Shown piece after piece: positions 7,530 to 16,369 of a stretch of 64,000 nucleotides of DNA. Made by a program: the position numbers and the translations under genes. Each line of letters begins with the position of its first letter. Position 1 is the first letter of the stretch. The DNA lies in assembly GCF_041438805.1 (NCBI RefSeq), contig NZ_CP109190.1, forward strand, positions 2,418,001-2,482,000, given 5' to 3'. The stretch comes from Streptomyces sp. NBC_01707. Its GTDB lineage: Bacteria > Actinomycetota > Actinomycetes > Streptomycetales > Streptomycetaceae. Under the pieces are notes generated by a model. That model did not search any database. It saw only the letters and a program-made list of their open reading frames with translations, and was not told the DNA's origin.

Positions 7530-9989
7530 CTACGCCTCCCAGCGGGCGGCGAGCAGGAGCGCGATGTCGTCGGGCCGGTCGGACTCCTGCTTCGCCTCCC
7601 GGATCACCAGATCCGCCATGTCGGCGAGCGACGGCAGGTCTGCTCGCTCGATCGTGGAGCGCAGCCGCTCGATGCCCAGATCGATGTCGGTCCCTGTGTG
7701 CTCGACCAGTCCGTCGGTGAACAGCGTCAGGATCGCGCCGGGGTCCAGGAGGAGGTCGTTGACCGGGTAGGAGGCACGGGGGGCGACACCGAGCACGATG
7801 CCGCCCGGCAGGTCCAGGACCTCGGTCGTGTGGTCGGGGTGGCGGAGCAAGGGCTGCGGGTGCCCGGCGCGGACCGCCTGGGTGCGGCCGGTGACGGGGT
7901 CGAGGACGACGTAGCAGCAGCTGGCGATCTGGCCGGGGTCGAGGTCGATGAGCAGCCGGTTGGTGCCGCTCACCACCTCCTGCGGATCATGCCCGCTGAG
8001 GGCGAAAGCCCTTACCGCGCTCCGTAGTTGGCCCATGGTCGCGGCGGCGGCGACTCCGTGCCCCTGGACGTCCCCGATGACCAGGGCCAGTCCGCGCTCC
8101 GTCTCGATGACGTCGTACCAGTCGCCCCCGACGTCCATGCCCTGGGTGCCGGCGAGATACCGCCCGGCGGTCTCGACGTGCTCGAGTACGGGCAGCCGGT
8201 GCGGCAGCAGGGCGTTCTGCAGGCCGCGGGCCAGGGCGGATTCCGTGTCGTACCGCTGGGCCCGCTGGAGGGACTGGGCGATGAGGCCGGCGAGCGCGGT
8301 GAGGACCGTGCGTTCCTCGGGGGTGAAACCGCGCGGGTGGTCGAAGCCGAGGATGCAGGAGCCGACGGGCCGACCGGAGGCGATCAGCGGCAGGAAGGCG
8401 CGGGCGCCGACGTCGGCGTCCAGGGGGATGCCGGGGTAGGCGGCGGCCAGATGCTGCATGGACTCGAAGAAGATCGGGCGGCCGGTGGTGAGCGTCTCGA
8501 CGCCGGGCAGGTGGGCGGTGAGGGACACGCCGTCGAAACGGTCCAGGAAGCCCTTCGGGAAGCCGGTCTCCCAGGCCAGGTAGAGGTGCCGCTCGTTCAG
8601 CAGGTAGATCGCCAGTTGCCTGCCGCCGAACGCGGGCAGCAGCTCCTCCGTGACCACCACCGAGACCTGGCGTGCCGTGACGGCCTCCGTCAGCGCGATG
8701 GCGAGGGCGACCGGCCGGTAGAGCGCGGACGCCCGGTCGGCCGGGGAGCCGATCCCCACGCCGGGTGTGACGACGGACCCCGGCGTGTAGGCCGGTTCCG
8801 TGGCGGCGAGCGTGACCGTCACTCCGTCGTGGCCCGGGTACAGGGACACGGACAGCCAGTCGTCGTCGGCGCGCCTCGCGAGGAAGTGCACCGGGTCGTG
8901 GGAGAGCAGCGCGGCCCGGTGATCGTCGTCGTACGCGGGGTGTCCGAACCACGGCAGGACCTCCCACACGACGCGGCCGACCAGGTCGGCGCGTGCCCGG
9001 TCGAGCAGCTCCTCCGCGAGATCGTTGACGTAGGTGATCCGTCCGAGCCGGTCGAGCGAGAAGATGCCGCGCGGGAGCCGGTCGGCCGCCTCCGCGACGA
9101 CCGCCCCGGCACCGAGGTCGACGAGGAAGCCGGTGAGACGACCGGCCGCGCCGTCACCGGGCGGTCGGGTCCGGCGGCTGGAGAGTTCGAGGAGGTTCGT
9201 CCGGCCGTCGGGGCCGCGCAGCCGCAACCGGCGTACGACCGGGCCCGACGATCCGGCCGCCCGGCGGGCGACGGCGCACAGCCCGCACACGTCCTCCGGG
9301 GCCAGTAGCGCAGTCAGCGCGTCGATGGTGCCCCCGAACTGTGCGTGCTCCGTGGCGAGGATCGCGCACAGCTCCCGGTCGGCTTCGACGGCGCCGGTGT
9401 CCAGGTCCCACTCGAAGTGTCCGATCCTGACCGGTGGACCGGAGGCCGAGGGCAGCTGGACGGGTACCGGCTCGCCGTCCCACACGACCTGGGTGCCCTC
9501 GCCCGCCAGCTCCGCGAGGTCGGAGCCGAGCTGGTGGGCCACCTTCTGAAGGCTGTGCCGGTGGGCCCGCGATATCGGCTTCCCGGGAGTGGCCGGGCGC
9601 AGCACCGCCAGGACCCCGAACTTCTCGTGGCCGCCGCCGACGGGCACGAACAGCGAACCGAACGGGAACGGCAGGCCGGCCATCAACTGCGGGAACCGGC
9701 GCATGGCCTCCTCGGCGTCGGGAAGCAGGATCGACCGGTGCGAGCGGTAGGACTCACACACCGGGAAGGGCCGGTTCACATGCATGCGCCACCAGGGGCG
9801 GAACAGTCGACCCGGCAGGCCGGCAAGCACCGCGAGCCGCAGCAGTTCAGGGTTCCCGGAGCGCAGATATACGCCGCCTGCGTACCCGTCGGCGGACTCG
9901 ACCGCGCTCACTGCGGCCTGCGCGAGCACCAGGGACAGTTCGCCCGGCACCCGGCCGCCGTTCAGGCTGCCTCTCACCGCCCCGGGCAC
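7530..9989 (-). CDS. GAF/PAS sensor protein with SpoIIE-type PP2C phosphatase domain
   Basis: 819 aa. Layout along the chain: GAF-like region (about 15-165), two PAS-like regions (about 190-430; the second has GIFSLDRLGRITYVNDLAEELLDRA), a second GAF (about 440-600) and a C-terminal SpoIIE/PP2C domain (about 610-815). The last has the acidic metal-site motifs VGGDWYDV, IGDVQGHG, FTDGLVE and RPDDIALL. Such proteins dephosphorylate anti-anti-sigma (STAS) proteins in response to small-molecule or redox cues; none is encoded next to it. I chose GTG 9989 because AAGGTGG lies 6 bases upstream. The frame stays open to 10292 but that extension has atypical composition. It is divergent from the glucanase gene. 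Confidence 0.85.
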   Translation of the reverse strand: MPGAVRGSLNGGRVPGELSLVLAQAAVSAVESADGYAGGVYLRSGNPELLRLAVLAGLPGRLFRPWWRMHVNRPFPVCESYRSHRSILLPDAEEAMRRFPQLMAGLPFPFGSLFVPVGGGHEKFGVLAVLRPATPGKPISRAHRHSLQKVAHQLGSDLAELAGEGTQVVWDGEPVPVQLPSASGPPVRIGHFEWDLDTGAVEADRELCAILATEHAQFGGTIDALTALLAPEDVCGLCAVARRAAGSSGPVVRRLRLRGPDGRTNLLELSSRRTRPPGDGAAGRLTGFLVDLGAGAVVAEAADRLPRGIFSLDRLGRITYVNDLAEELLDRARADLVGRVVWEVLPWFGHPAYDDDHRAALLSHDPVHFLARRADDDWLSVSLYPGHDGVTVTLAATEPAYTPGSVVTPGVGIGSPADRASALYRPVALAIALTEAVTARQVSVVVTEELLPAFGGRQLAIYLLNERHLYLAWETGFPKGFLDRFDGVSLTAHLPGVETLTTGRPIFFESMQHLAAAYPGIPLDADVGARAFLPLIASGRPVGSCILGFDHPRGFTPEERTVLTALAGLIAQSLQRAQRYDTESALARGLQNALLPHRLPVLEHVETAGRYLAGTQGMDVGGDWYDVIETERGLALVIGDVQGHGVAAAATMGQLRSAVRAFALSGHDPQEVVSGTNRLLIDLDPGQIASCCYVVLDPVTGRTQAVRAGHPQPLLRHPDHTTEVLDLPGGIVLGVAPRASYPVNDLLLDPGAILTLFTDGLVEHTGTDIDLGIERLRSTIERADLPSLADMADLVIREAKQESDRPDDIALLLAARWEA

Positions 9990-10366
9990 GGACCCACCTT
10001 CATCCTGCGGACTGTGCCGGGTAGCGCCGTACCAGGTCACACAGTCAGGATGCGCCCCGGCGGCACTGCAGCGCACCCGGTGGACCCGCCCACGGCGATG
10101 AATGACATCTTCCAACACCATGTGAGTCTTTTGCGTCGGAAGGGCGCCGCGTCGGACGCCTGGAGGCGAAACATTCCGCGCGGCAGCTGGAGACCACCGC
10201 TTCGCACAACGATTTTTCTGGATGTTCTTCGCAAAGTCCCCCGAACAAAGTCTTAATTTTGAGTGATCATAGCGATATTTTGCAAACAGCATGGACGTCC
10301 TTGCGGTCCGCTCCTAGCCTGTGGGGCGTCCGAAGAGCCCCCACGAGCCGCAAGGACGACGATCAC
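9990..10366. promoter_or_regulatory. Divergent intergenic region with AT-rich core and leader inverted repeat
   Basis: 377 bases between the phosphatase (minus) and glucanase (plus) genes. The stretch about 10200-10290 is strikingly AT-rich for this genome and is the probable promoter zone for both. An 11-bp perfect inverted repeat pairs 10296-10306 (cgtccttgcgg) with 10348-10358 (ccgcaaggacg). The right arm contains the AAGGA ribosome-binding site of the glucanase gene. A smaller stem (10321-10327 with 10337-10344, one bulge) lies in the loop. No gene is seen here. Confidence 0.5.
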
Positions 10367-12715
10367 GTGACCCCACCACCGAAACGCCTCCTGCTCAGAC
10401 GCTCTCTGTCCGCCTCCCTCTCCCTGGCCCTCGCCGCGTTCGGCACCGCCGCCGCGGTCGTACTGTCCAGCGCCCCGCCCGCCCGGGCCGCGGGTGTCCC
10501 CGCGCCCTCCCCCCTCGCGGTCCCCGGCCGCGGTGCGACCGTTCCGTTCAAGGAACAGGAAGCCGAGTACGCGGCCACGAACGGCACGCTGATCGGGCCG
10601 AACCGGCTGTACGGCACGCTGCCCTCCGAGGCCTCCGGCCGGCAGGCCGTGACGCTGGACGCCGTCGGCGAGTACGTGGAGTTCACCCTCACCGCCCCGG
10701 CGAACGCGATGTCCTTCCGCTACTCCCTGCCGGACAGTCCGGACGGAACGGGCCGGGACGCCTCCATCGACGTGCGCGTGAGCGGCGGGGCGCCGAAGAG
10801 CGTCCCGGTCACATCGAAGTACGGCTGGTACTACGGCGGTTACCCGTTCAACAACAACCCGGGCGACACCAACCCACACCACTTCTACGACGAGGCCCGG
10901 ACCATGTTCGGGTCGACGCTCCCCATCGGCACGAAGGTGCGGCTCCAGGTCTCCTCCACCGCCGCATCGCCCACGTTCACCATCGACCTGGCCGACTTCG
11001 AGCAGGTCGACGCCCCGGTCGGCAGGCCGTCGGGGGCGCTGGACGTGGTGGGCGACTTCGGCGCCGACCCGACGGGTGCCACCGACTCCACCGGCAGGAT
11101 CCAGGCGGCCGTCGACGCCGGCCGGGCCCAGGGCAAGGAGGTGTACATCCCGCAGGGAACCTTCCAGGTCCGCGATCACATCGTCGTCGACAAGGTGACA
11201 CTGCGCGGGGCCGGTCCCTGGTACAGCGTGCTGACCGGGCGCGATCCGTCGAACCGCAGCAAGGCGGTCGGTGTCTACGGCAAGTACGCCGCGGACGGCG
11301 GCAGCAGCAATGTCACCCTCAAGGACTTCGCCATCATCGGCGACATCCGTGAACGGGTGGACAACGACCAGGTCAACGCCATCGGCGGAGCGATGTCCAA
11401 TTCGGTCGTCGACAACATCTGGATGCAGCACACCAAGTGCGGCGCCTGGATGGACGGGCCGATGGACAATTTCACGGTCAAGAACAGCCGCATTCTCGAC
11501 CAGACCGCCGACGGCGTGAATTTCCACTACGGCGTCACGAACTCCACCGTCACCAACACATTCGTCCGCAACACCGGTGACGACGGCCTGGCGATGTGGG
11601 CGGAGAACGTACCGAATGTGAAGAACAAGTTCACGTTCAACACCGTGATCCTGCCGATCCTCGCGAACAACATCGTGACGTACGGCGGCAAGGACATCAC
11701 CATCTCCGACAACGTCATGTCCGACACGATCACCAATGGCGGCGGCCTTCATGTCGCCAATCGCTATCCCGGGGTGAATTCGGGTCAGGGCACTGCGGTC
11801 TCCGGTATCACGACAGCCGCCCGGAACACTCTGATCCGTACCGGGAACAACGACTTCAACTGGCGATTCGGGGTCGGCGCGATCTGGTTCAGCGGACTCA
11901 ACGAACCCATCAACGCCACGATCAACATCACCGACACCGAGGTGCTCGACAGCTCGTACGCCGCGATCCATCTGATCGAGGGGGCCACCAACGGGCTGCA
12001 TTTCGACAACGTCAGGATCGACGGCGCGGGTACCTACGCCCTGCAGATCCAGGCTCCGGGGACGGCCACGTTCACCGATGTCGTCGCCACGCACATCGCC
12101 CAGTCGAACCCGATCCACAACTGTGTCGGCAGTGGCTTCCAGATCACCCGAGGCAGCGGAAACTCCGGCTGGTACGCCGACCCGCCGGCCTGCACCGGCA
12201 CCTGGCCGGACCCGGTGTGGACCAACGGCGGGGTGCCGGGGGGCGGCACCGACCCGACCGATCCGACCGACCCGCCCACCGACCCACCGAGCGATCCCGG
12301 CAACCTTGCGCTGGGCCGGCCGGTCACCGAGTCGGGGCACGCGGACGTCTATGGTGCCGCCAACGCCGTGGACGGCAATGCGAGCAGCTACTGGGAGAGC
12401 ACCAACCACGCCTTCCCGCAGACCATCACCGTGGACCTGGGCGCTCCCCGGGCCGTCAAACGCGTGGTCCTGAAACTGCCCCCGGCGACGGCATGGGCGA
12501 CCCGCACGCAGACGCTGAGCGTGTCGGGCAGCGCCGACAACTCCTCGTACAGCTCGCTCAAGGGGTCGGCCGACTATGTCTTCGACCCGGCCCACGGCAA
12601 TACCGCGACGGTCACTCTGCCCGGCACGTCGGCCCGCTATCTGCGGCTGACCTTCACCGCGAACACGGGGTGGCCCGCGGGTCAGCTCTCGGAACTGGAG
12701 GCGTACACCAGCTGA
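10367..12715 (+). CDS. Secreted GH87-like alpha-1,3-glucanase (mycodextranase type) with F5/8 C domain
   Basis: 782 aa. Starts with a signal peptide (KRLLLRRSLSASLSLALAAF, then a small-residue region ending near ARA-AG). Next are an N-terminal beta-sandwich binding module (about 55-205), a right-handed beta-helix catalytic region (about 210-625) with ADGVNFHYG and NTGDDGLAMW, whose paired aspartates fit GH87, a Pro/Asp/Thr linker (GGGTDPTDPTDPPTDPPS), and a C-terminal coagulation-factor-5/8-type (CBM32-like) domain. Expected to attack alpha-1,3-glucan of fungal walls or dental-type glucans outside the cell. GTG 10367 places the signal peptide at the N-terminus; an upstream ATG at 10259 would bury it. 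Family call is from motif memory, so a different beta-helix hydrolase family remains possible. Confidence 0.75.
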   Translation: MTPPPKRLLLRRSLSASLSLALAAFGTAAAVVLSSAPPARAAGVPAPSPLAVPGRGATVPFKEQEAEYAATNGTLIGPNRLYGTLPSEASGRQAVTLDAVGEYVEFTLTAPANAMSFRYSLPDSPDGTGRDASIDVRVSGGAPKSVPVTSKYGWYYGGYPFNNNPGDTNPHHFYDEARTMFGSTLPIGTKVRLQVSSTAASPTFTIDLADFEQVDAPVGRPSGALDVVGDFGADPTGATDSTGRIQAAVDAGRAQGKEVYIPQGTFQVRDHIVVDKVTLRGAGPWYSVLTGRDPSNRSKAVGVYGKYAADGGSSNVTLKDFAIIGDIRERVDNDQVNAIGGAMSNSVVDNIWMQHTKCGAWMDGPMDNFTVKNSRILDQTADGVNFHYGVTNSTVTNTFVRNTGDDGLAMWAENVPNVKNKFTFNTVILPILANNIVTYGGKDITISDNVMSDTITNGGGLHVANRYPGVNSGQGTAVSGITTAARNTLIRTGNNDFNWRFGVGAIWFSGLNEPINATINITDTEVLDSSYAAIHLIEGATNGLHFDNVRIDGAGTYALQIQAPGTATFTDVVATHIAQSNPIHNCVGSGFQITRGSGNSGWYADPPACTGTWPDPVWTNGGVPGGGTDPTDPTDPPTDPPSDPGNLALGRPVTESGHADVYGAANAVDGNASSYWESTNHAFPQTITVDLGAPRAVKRVVLKLPPATAWATRTQTLSVSGSADNSSYSSLKGSADYVFDPAHGNTATVTLPGTSARYLRLTFTANTGWPAGQLSELEAYTS

Positions 12716-12720
12716 CGACG

Positions 12721-12764
12721 CGACCGGTCGCCGGACGGGTTCGGACCCGTCCGGCAACCGGTCG
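12721..12764. terminator. Bidirectional hairpin between convergent genes
   Basis: Nested inverted repeats directly after the glucanase stop. The inner 10-bp stem pairs 12730-12739 with 12746-12755 (6-base loop). An outer 8-bp stem pairs 12721-12728 with 12757-12764. A second, imperfect stem follows at about 12771-12795. It serves the convergent glucanase and glycerate kinase genes. Confidence 0.75.
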
Positions 12765-12826
12765 GACGTTCCGGGCGGGCCAAGGCCCGTCCCGGCTCGA
12801 TCCGACTCTACTCAGCTCAGCTCAGC

Positions 12827-13960
12827 TCACGACAGGAAGTCGCGGGCGATCCCTTCCGCCACCCGCTCCAGCAGCGGGCCCGCCTGTGCCATGCACACGG
12901 CCGGGTCCGGCTCCAGCTCCGTGAGGGCGTACGCGCGCCGGATACCGGCCCTGCCCAGCGCCTCCGGAGGCAGTGCCAGGCGGCCGCAGACCGCCACCAC
13001 CTCCAGTCCCGCCGCGCGGGCCGCCGCCGCGACCCCTGCCGGGGCCTTGCCGTGCAGGGTCTGCTCGTCGAGGGAACCCTCGCCCGTGATCACCAGCGTG
13101 GCACGGGCCAGGGCCGGAGCGAAGCCGAGTACGTCGAGCATGACCTCGATGCCGGGGCGGAACCGGGCACCGAGCGCTACCAGCGCCCCGTAGCCGATGC
13201 CGCCCGCCGCACCCGCTCCGGGGAGCTTCGCGTGGTCCGGTCCCAGGATGGACGCGTAGTGGGCGAGCGCCGCGTCCAGGGTCGCGATGTCGTCCTCGGT
13301 CGCGCCCTTCTGTCGCCCGTATACCTCCGGCGCGCCCATCGGACCGGTCAGCGGGTTGTCCACGTCGCTGGCGAGGATCAGGTCCACGTCGGCCAGCCGC
13401 GGGTCGAGGCCGGACAGATCCGCCTCGGCCAGCTTCGCGAGGCCGCCGCCACCGGGACCGACGGACTTGCCGTCCGCGTCCAGGAAGCGGGCGCCGAGCG
13501 CGGCCAGCATGCCCGCGCCGCCGTCGGTCGTCGCGCTGCCGCCGACCCCGAACACAATGGTCCGGGCGCCGGCGTCCAACGCCGCGGCAAGCAGCTCGCC
13601 GGAGCCGTACGTGGTGGCCGTGAGCGGGGCGAAGACCCCTGCGGGAAGGTGCTGGAGGCCTGACGCCTCGGCCATCTCCACCACCGCGGTGGTGTCCCGC
13701 AGCGCGTACGCGGCGGTCACGGTCTCCCCACGCGGCCCGGTCACACGCGCTTCGCGCCGCTCGAAGCCGGCGGCCACCGCCGCCGCCACCGTGCCGTCGC
13801 CGCCGTCCGCCACAGGCAGGGTCTCGACCTGCACCTCGGGGACGATGCGCCGCAGCCCGGCTGTCACCCGCTCCGCGACCTGTACCGCGGTCAGCGAGCC
13901 CTTGAACTTGTCCGCCGCGACGAGCACGCGGGCGGTCTCCATCACTGCTCCGTCCGTCAC
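12827..13960 (-). CDS. glxK: Glycerate kinase
   Basis: 377 aa. Phosphorylates D-glycerate with ATP (GlxK/GarK family, forming 2- or 3-phosphoglycerate). Family signatures: VLVAADKFKGSLTAVQVAE at the N-terminus, LPVADGGDGTVAA, and VFGVGGSATTDGGAGML mid-protein. Full length for the family. GTG 13960 (VTDGAV) is preceded by AAGGGA; ATG 13942 is an alternative 6 codons later. Monocistronic, divergent from the Nudix gene. It could link to the glyoxylate or tetronate genes in the window only through shared metabolism. Confidence 0.9.
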   Translation of the reverse strand: MTDGAVMETARVLVAADKFKGSLTAVQVAERVTAGLRRIVPEVQVETLPVADGGDGTVAAAVAAGFERREARVTGPRGETVTAAYALRDTTAVVEMAEASGLQHLPAGVFAPLTATTYGSGELLAAALDAGARTIVFGVGGSATTDGGAGMLAALGARFLDADGKSVGPGGGGLAKLAEADLSGLDPRLADVDLILASDVDNPLTGPMGAPEVYGRQKGATEDDIATLDAALAHYASILGPDHAKLPGAGAAGGIGYGALVALGARFRPGIEVMLDVLGFAPALARATLVITGEGSLDEQTLHGKAPAGVAAAARAAGLEVVAVCGRLALPPEALGRAGIRRAYALTELEPDPAVCMAQAGPLLERVAEGIARDFLS

Positions 13961-14095
13961 CTTGCATCCCTTGCTTTCGAACAGGCAGTCGCGCCGCCCC
14001 GACCCTATCCGGAGCGCGGCCCCTGTGCCCATGGGTGTCCGGGCCCTGGACCCGGGCTCCGGTGGCCGGCCCGGCGCCCCCACTACGCTGCGCAC

Positions 14096-14590
14096 GTGAC
14101 CACCACTGACTACGCCACGTACATCGCGGGACTGCCCAGGGTGCTGGCCGCCGCCGCAACCGTCTTCCAGGACGCGGAAGGACGGGTCCTGCTCGTCGAG
14201 CCGAACTACCGGGACGGTTGGGCGCTGCCCGGCGGAACGATCGAGTCCGACGAGGGCGAGACCCCGCGCCGGGCCGCGCGCCGTGAGACGGCCGAGGAGA
14301 TCGGGCTCGATCTGGAACCGGGACGGCTGCTCGCGGTCGACTGGGCGCGCAGCCCCGCACGTCCGCCGATCGCCGCGTATCTGTACGACGGCGGAGTCCT
14401 GGACGACGTCCAGTTGAAGGCGATCCGGCTGCAGGAGGAGGAACTCCTGTCCTGGAAGCTGGTGGAGCGCGTCGCGCTCGACCAGTATCTGCTCGGCTCG
14501 CTCGGAGACCGGGTGCGGGCGGCACTTGAGGTGCGCGACGCCGGATCAGGCGCCGTGGAACTGGAGGACGGCAGGCCCGTCGCCCCCTGA
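14096..14590 (+). CDS. Nudix hydrolase
   Basis: 164 aa. Hydrolyses a nucleoside-diphosphate-linked compound; the substrate cannot be read from sequence. The Nudix box is GGTIESDEGETPRRAARRET followed by AEEIGL. The REXXEE-type core is intact, but the spacing from the first glycine to the first glutamate is two residues longer than the textbook pattern, a variant I know from other Streptomyces proteins. GTG start at 14096; divergent from glycerate kinase. Confidence 0.85.
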   Translation: MTTTDYATYIAGLPRVLAAAATVFQDAEGRVLLVEPNYRDGWALPGGTIESDEGETPRRAARRETAEEIGLDLEPGRLLAVDWARSPARPPIAAYLYDGGVLDDVQLKAIRLQEEELLSWKLVERVALDQYLLGSLGDRVRAALEVRDAGSGAVELEDGRPVAP

Positions 14591-14743
14591 CCGTCCGCTT
14601 CGACGGCGTCCCGGGCCTGCGGCAACCATCGCTTCCGCCGCGAGTGCCGCATCGGGACCGACGGTGACATCGGCCGTGGGAGGCACCGACAGCGCGGCCA
14701 AAACGCCTCGCGGGCGGCGGCCACAGCTGCGTACGCTCGCCGT

Positions 14744-15487
14744 ATGACTCTCGTCGCGATCCTCAGCGGCGCCGGCATCTCCACGGACTCCGGCATCCCC
14801 GACTACCGCGGGCCGAACGGCCTCTGGCGGAAGGACCCCGAGGCCGAGAAGCTCGTCACGTACGACTTCTACATGACCGATCCGGAGATCCGGCGCCGCT
14901 CCTGGCAGATGCGCCGCACCAGCGCCACCTGGCATGCCGAGCCGAACGCCGCCCACCGGGCCGTGGCGGACCTGGAGCGGGCCGGGGTTCCGGTGCGGGT
15001 GATCACGCAGAACGTCGACGGGCTGCACCAGCTGGCCGGTGTCTCCGCCCGCAAGGTCCTCGAACTGCACGGCACCGCCCGCGAGGTGGTCTGCACCCGA
15101 TGCCACGCCCGGTCGCCCATGGCTCAGGCACTCACCAGGGTCGAGGCGGGCGAGGCGGACCCGGCGTGCACCGTCTGCGGCGGCATCCTGAAGTCGGCGA
15201 CGGTCATGTTCGGTGAGCGGCTCGATCCGGTGGTGCTGGGCGAGGCGATGTCGATCGCGAAGGCGTGCGAGGTGTTCATCGCAGTCGGTACGACGCTGCA
15301 GGTGCAGCCCGCCGCGTCGCTGGCCGGGATCGCGGCGGAGTACGGTGCGCGGCTGATCGTTGTGAACGCCGAGCCGACGCCGTACGACGAACTGGCCGAG
15401 GAGACGATCCGGGAGCCCATCGGAACCGCGCTGCCGTCACTGCTCGCGCGGCTGTCCGCCGAAGCGGACGCGGGGGCGAGCGGCTGA
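14744..15487 (+). CDS. cobB: NAD-dependent protein deacylase (sirtuin, CobB-like)
   Basis: 247 aa. Removes acyl groups from lysines, consuming NAD and releasing O-acyl-ADP-ribose. Signatures: GAGISTDSGIPDYRG at the NAD site, TQNVDGLHQLAG, the catalytic His in ELHGTAREV, and a four-cysteine zinc module with pairs CTRC (about 118-121) and CTVC (about 143-146). The rest of the Rossmann fold (VGTTLQVQPAASL, VNAEPTPYD) is intact. Cytoplasmic. A macrodomain hydrolase able to act on the sirtuin product is encoded about 4 kb away but not in the same operon. Confidence 0.92.
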   Translation: MTLVAILSGAGISTDSGIPDYRGPNGLWRKDPEAEKLVTYDFYMTDPEIRRRSWQMRRTSATWHAEPNAAHRAVADLERAGVPVRVITQNVDGLHQLAGVSARKVLELHGTAREVVCTRCHARSPMAQALTRVEAGEADPACTVCGGILKSATVMFGERLDPVVLGEAMSIAKACEVFIAVGTTLQVQPAASLAGIAAEYGARLIVVNAEPTPYDELAEETIREPIGTALPSLLARLSAEADAGASG

Positions 15488-15597
15488 CCTGCGGGGGACG
15501 GCGGGCTCGCCTCCGAGGGCGATCGAGCACCGGCGAGCGCACGACGACAGTTGCGGCACCTCCGCCCGCTGATCCGGCAGGGATCACGGGACCGCCC

Positions 15598-16008
15598 TCA
15601 GGACGGACCGAGTTCCTGCTGTACGCGGCGCGAGGGGCGGAAGGTGTAGAGGTCGAGGATGTCGGGGGCGTCCGCGAGGCCGGGGCCACCCGCTTCGACC
15701 CAGGCGATGATGTCGGCGACGGCATCCGGGTCGTTGACGAGGCCGAGCCAGACCGGACGGCCCCCCGCCCTTCTCCCCTCGGCCGAGGGCTGCACGACGA
15801 TGACATCGGCCTGCTCGCAGGCGTCCAGGCACTCCACGGCACGCACCACGGCGATCTCGCCGAGGGACCGGCGCAGAGCTGCGAGCTGGCCGGCATGGTC
15901 CACGTCCGGGATCTTCGGCGTACCGCAGCAGCAGCCCCGGCAGACACTGACGGTGGGCCGGGGGGCGCCCGGGTCGGACGTGGTGGCCTTGCGGGTGCGG
16001 CGGCTCAT
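15598..16008 (-). CDS. Thioredoxin-like (2Fe-2S) ferredoxin domain protein
   Basis: 136 aa. Small cytoplasmic protein with four candidate ligand regions: the run CRGCCCGTP (Cys23, Cys26, Cys27, Cys28) and ECLDAC (Cys60, Cys64). This matches the C-x(n)-C...C-xxx-C layout of thioredoxin-like [2Fe-2S] ferredoxins, though with two extra adjacent cysteines. The C-terminal half (VWLGLVNDPDAVADIIAWVEAGG) matches the same family in other Streptomyces. Electron partner unknown. ATG 16008 is chosen because sequence before it lacks coding character. Confidence 0.7.
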   Translation of the reverse strand: MSRRTRKATTSDPGAPRPTVSVCRGCCCGTPKIPDVDHAGQLAALRRSLGEIAVVRAVECLDACEQADVIVVQPSAEGRRAGGRPVWLGLVNDPDAVADIIAWVEAGGPGLADAPDILDLYTFRPSRRVQQELGPS

Positions 16009-16134
16009 ACGGGGACGCTTCCGGTCGTGACGCGGGCGAGGGCGCGGATGATCACCGTGGGACTCTACCGAGCACAGTGATGTCGAACACTTGAGCCCCT
16101 CCGGCGCCGGTGGCTGCGCCTCGGTGAGGTAAAG

Positions 16135-16275
16135 TTGGTGGCTGCGAAGGGGAGTAGCCCCGCAAACCGGTCGTCGACACACTGGAACCCTCGGGTTCCC
16201 GGTGGCCGGGCCCGTAGATCCTTACGGGCGGGCGAGACCTTCGGTCAGGTATGACACGCCCGCGCCCTGTGGGCG
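16135..16275 (+). promoter_or_regulatory. yybP-ykoY manganese riboswitch
   Basis: The leader of the GDT1-type transporter gene holds the two conserved blocks of the yybP-ykoY aptamer. These are GAAGGGGAGTAGCC at 16145-16158 and GGCGAGACCTTCGGTCAGG at about 16231-16249, separated by stems including GTAGATCCTTAC. A 6-bp GC hairpin (16262-16267 with 16271-16276) follows and may be part of the expression platform. This RNA family senses Mn2+ and commonly sits before UPF0016/GDT1 and other Mn exporters. Ends are approximate. Confidence 0.85.
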
Positions 16276-16369
16276 CTGCAGTCATGCCGGGCCGAGTGGT
16301 CCTCCGAAAAGCCCGAGTGGCGCTTCGCGGAAAGACCCGGGGCCCGGCTCTCACAGAAAGCCACCCGGA

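Noticed and set aside
9990..10292. N-terminal extension of the GAF/PAS phosphatase to 10292
   Set aside because: About 100 residues of atypical composition crossing the AT-rich region; GTG 9989 has a good ribosome site.
10259..10366. N-terminal extension of the glucanase from ATG 10259
   Set aside because: It would place about 36 residues before the signal peptide and lies in AT-rich promoter-like DNA; GTG 10367 fits better.
12241..12300. Short gac/ccc-rich tandem repeat within the glucanase gene
   Set aside because: It encodes a Pro/Asp/Thr interdomain linker, common in secreted hydrolases, not a DNA repeat element.
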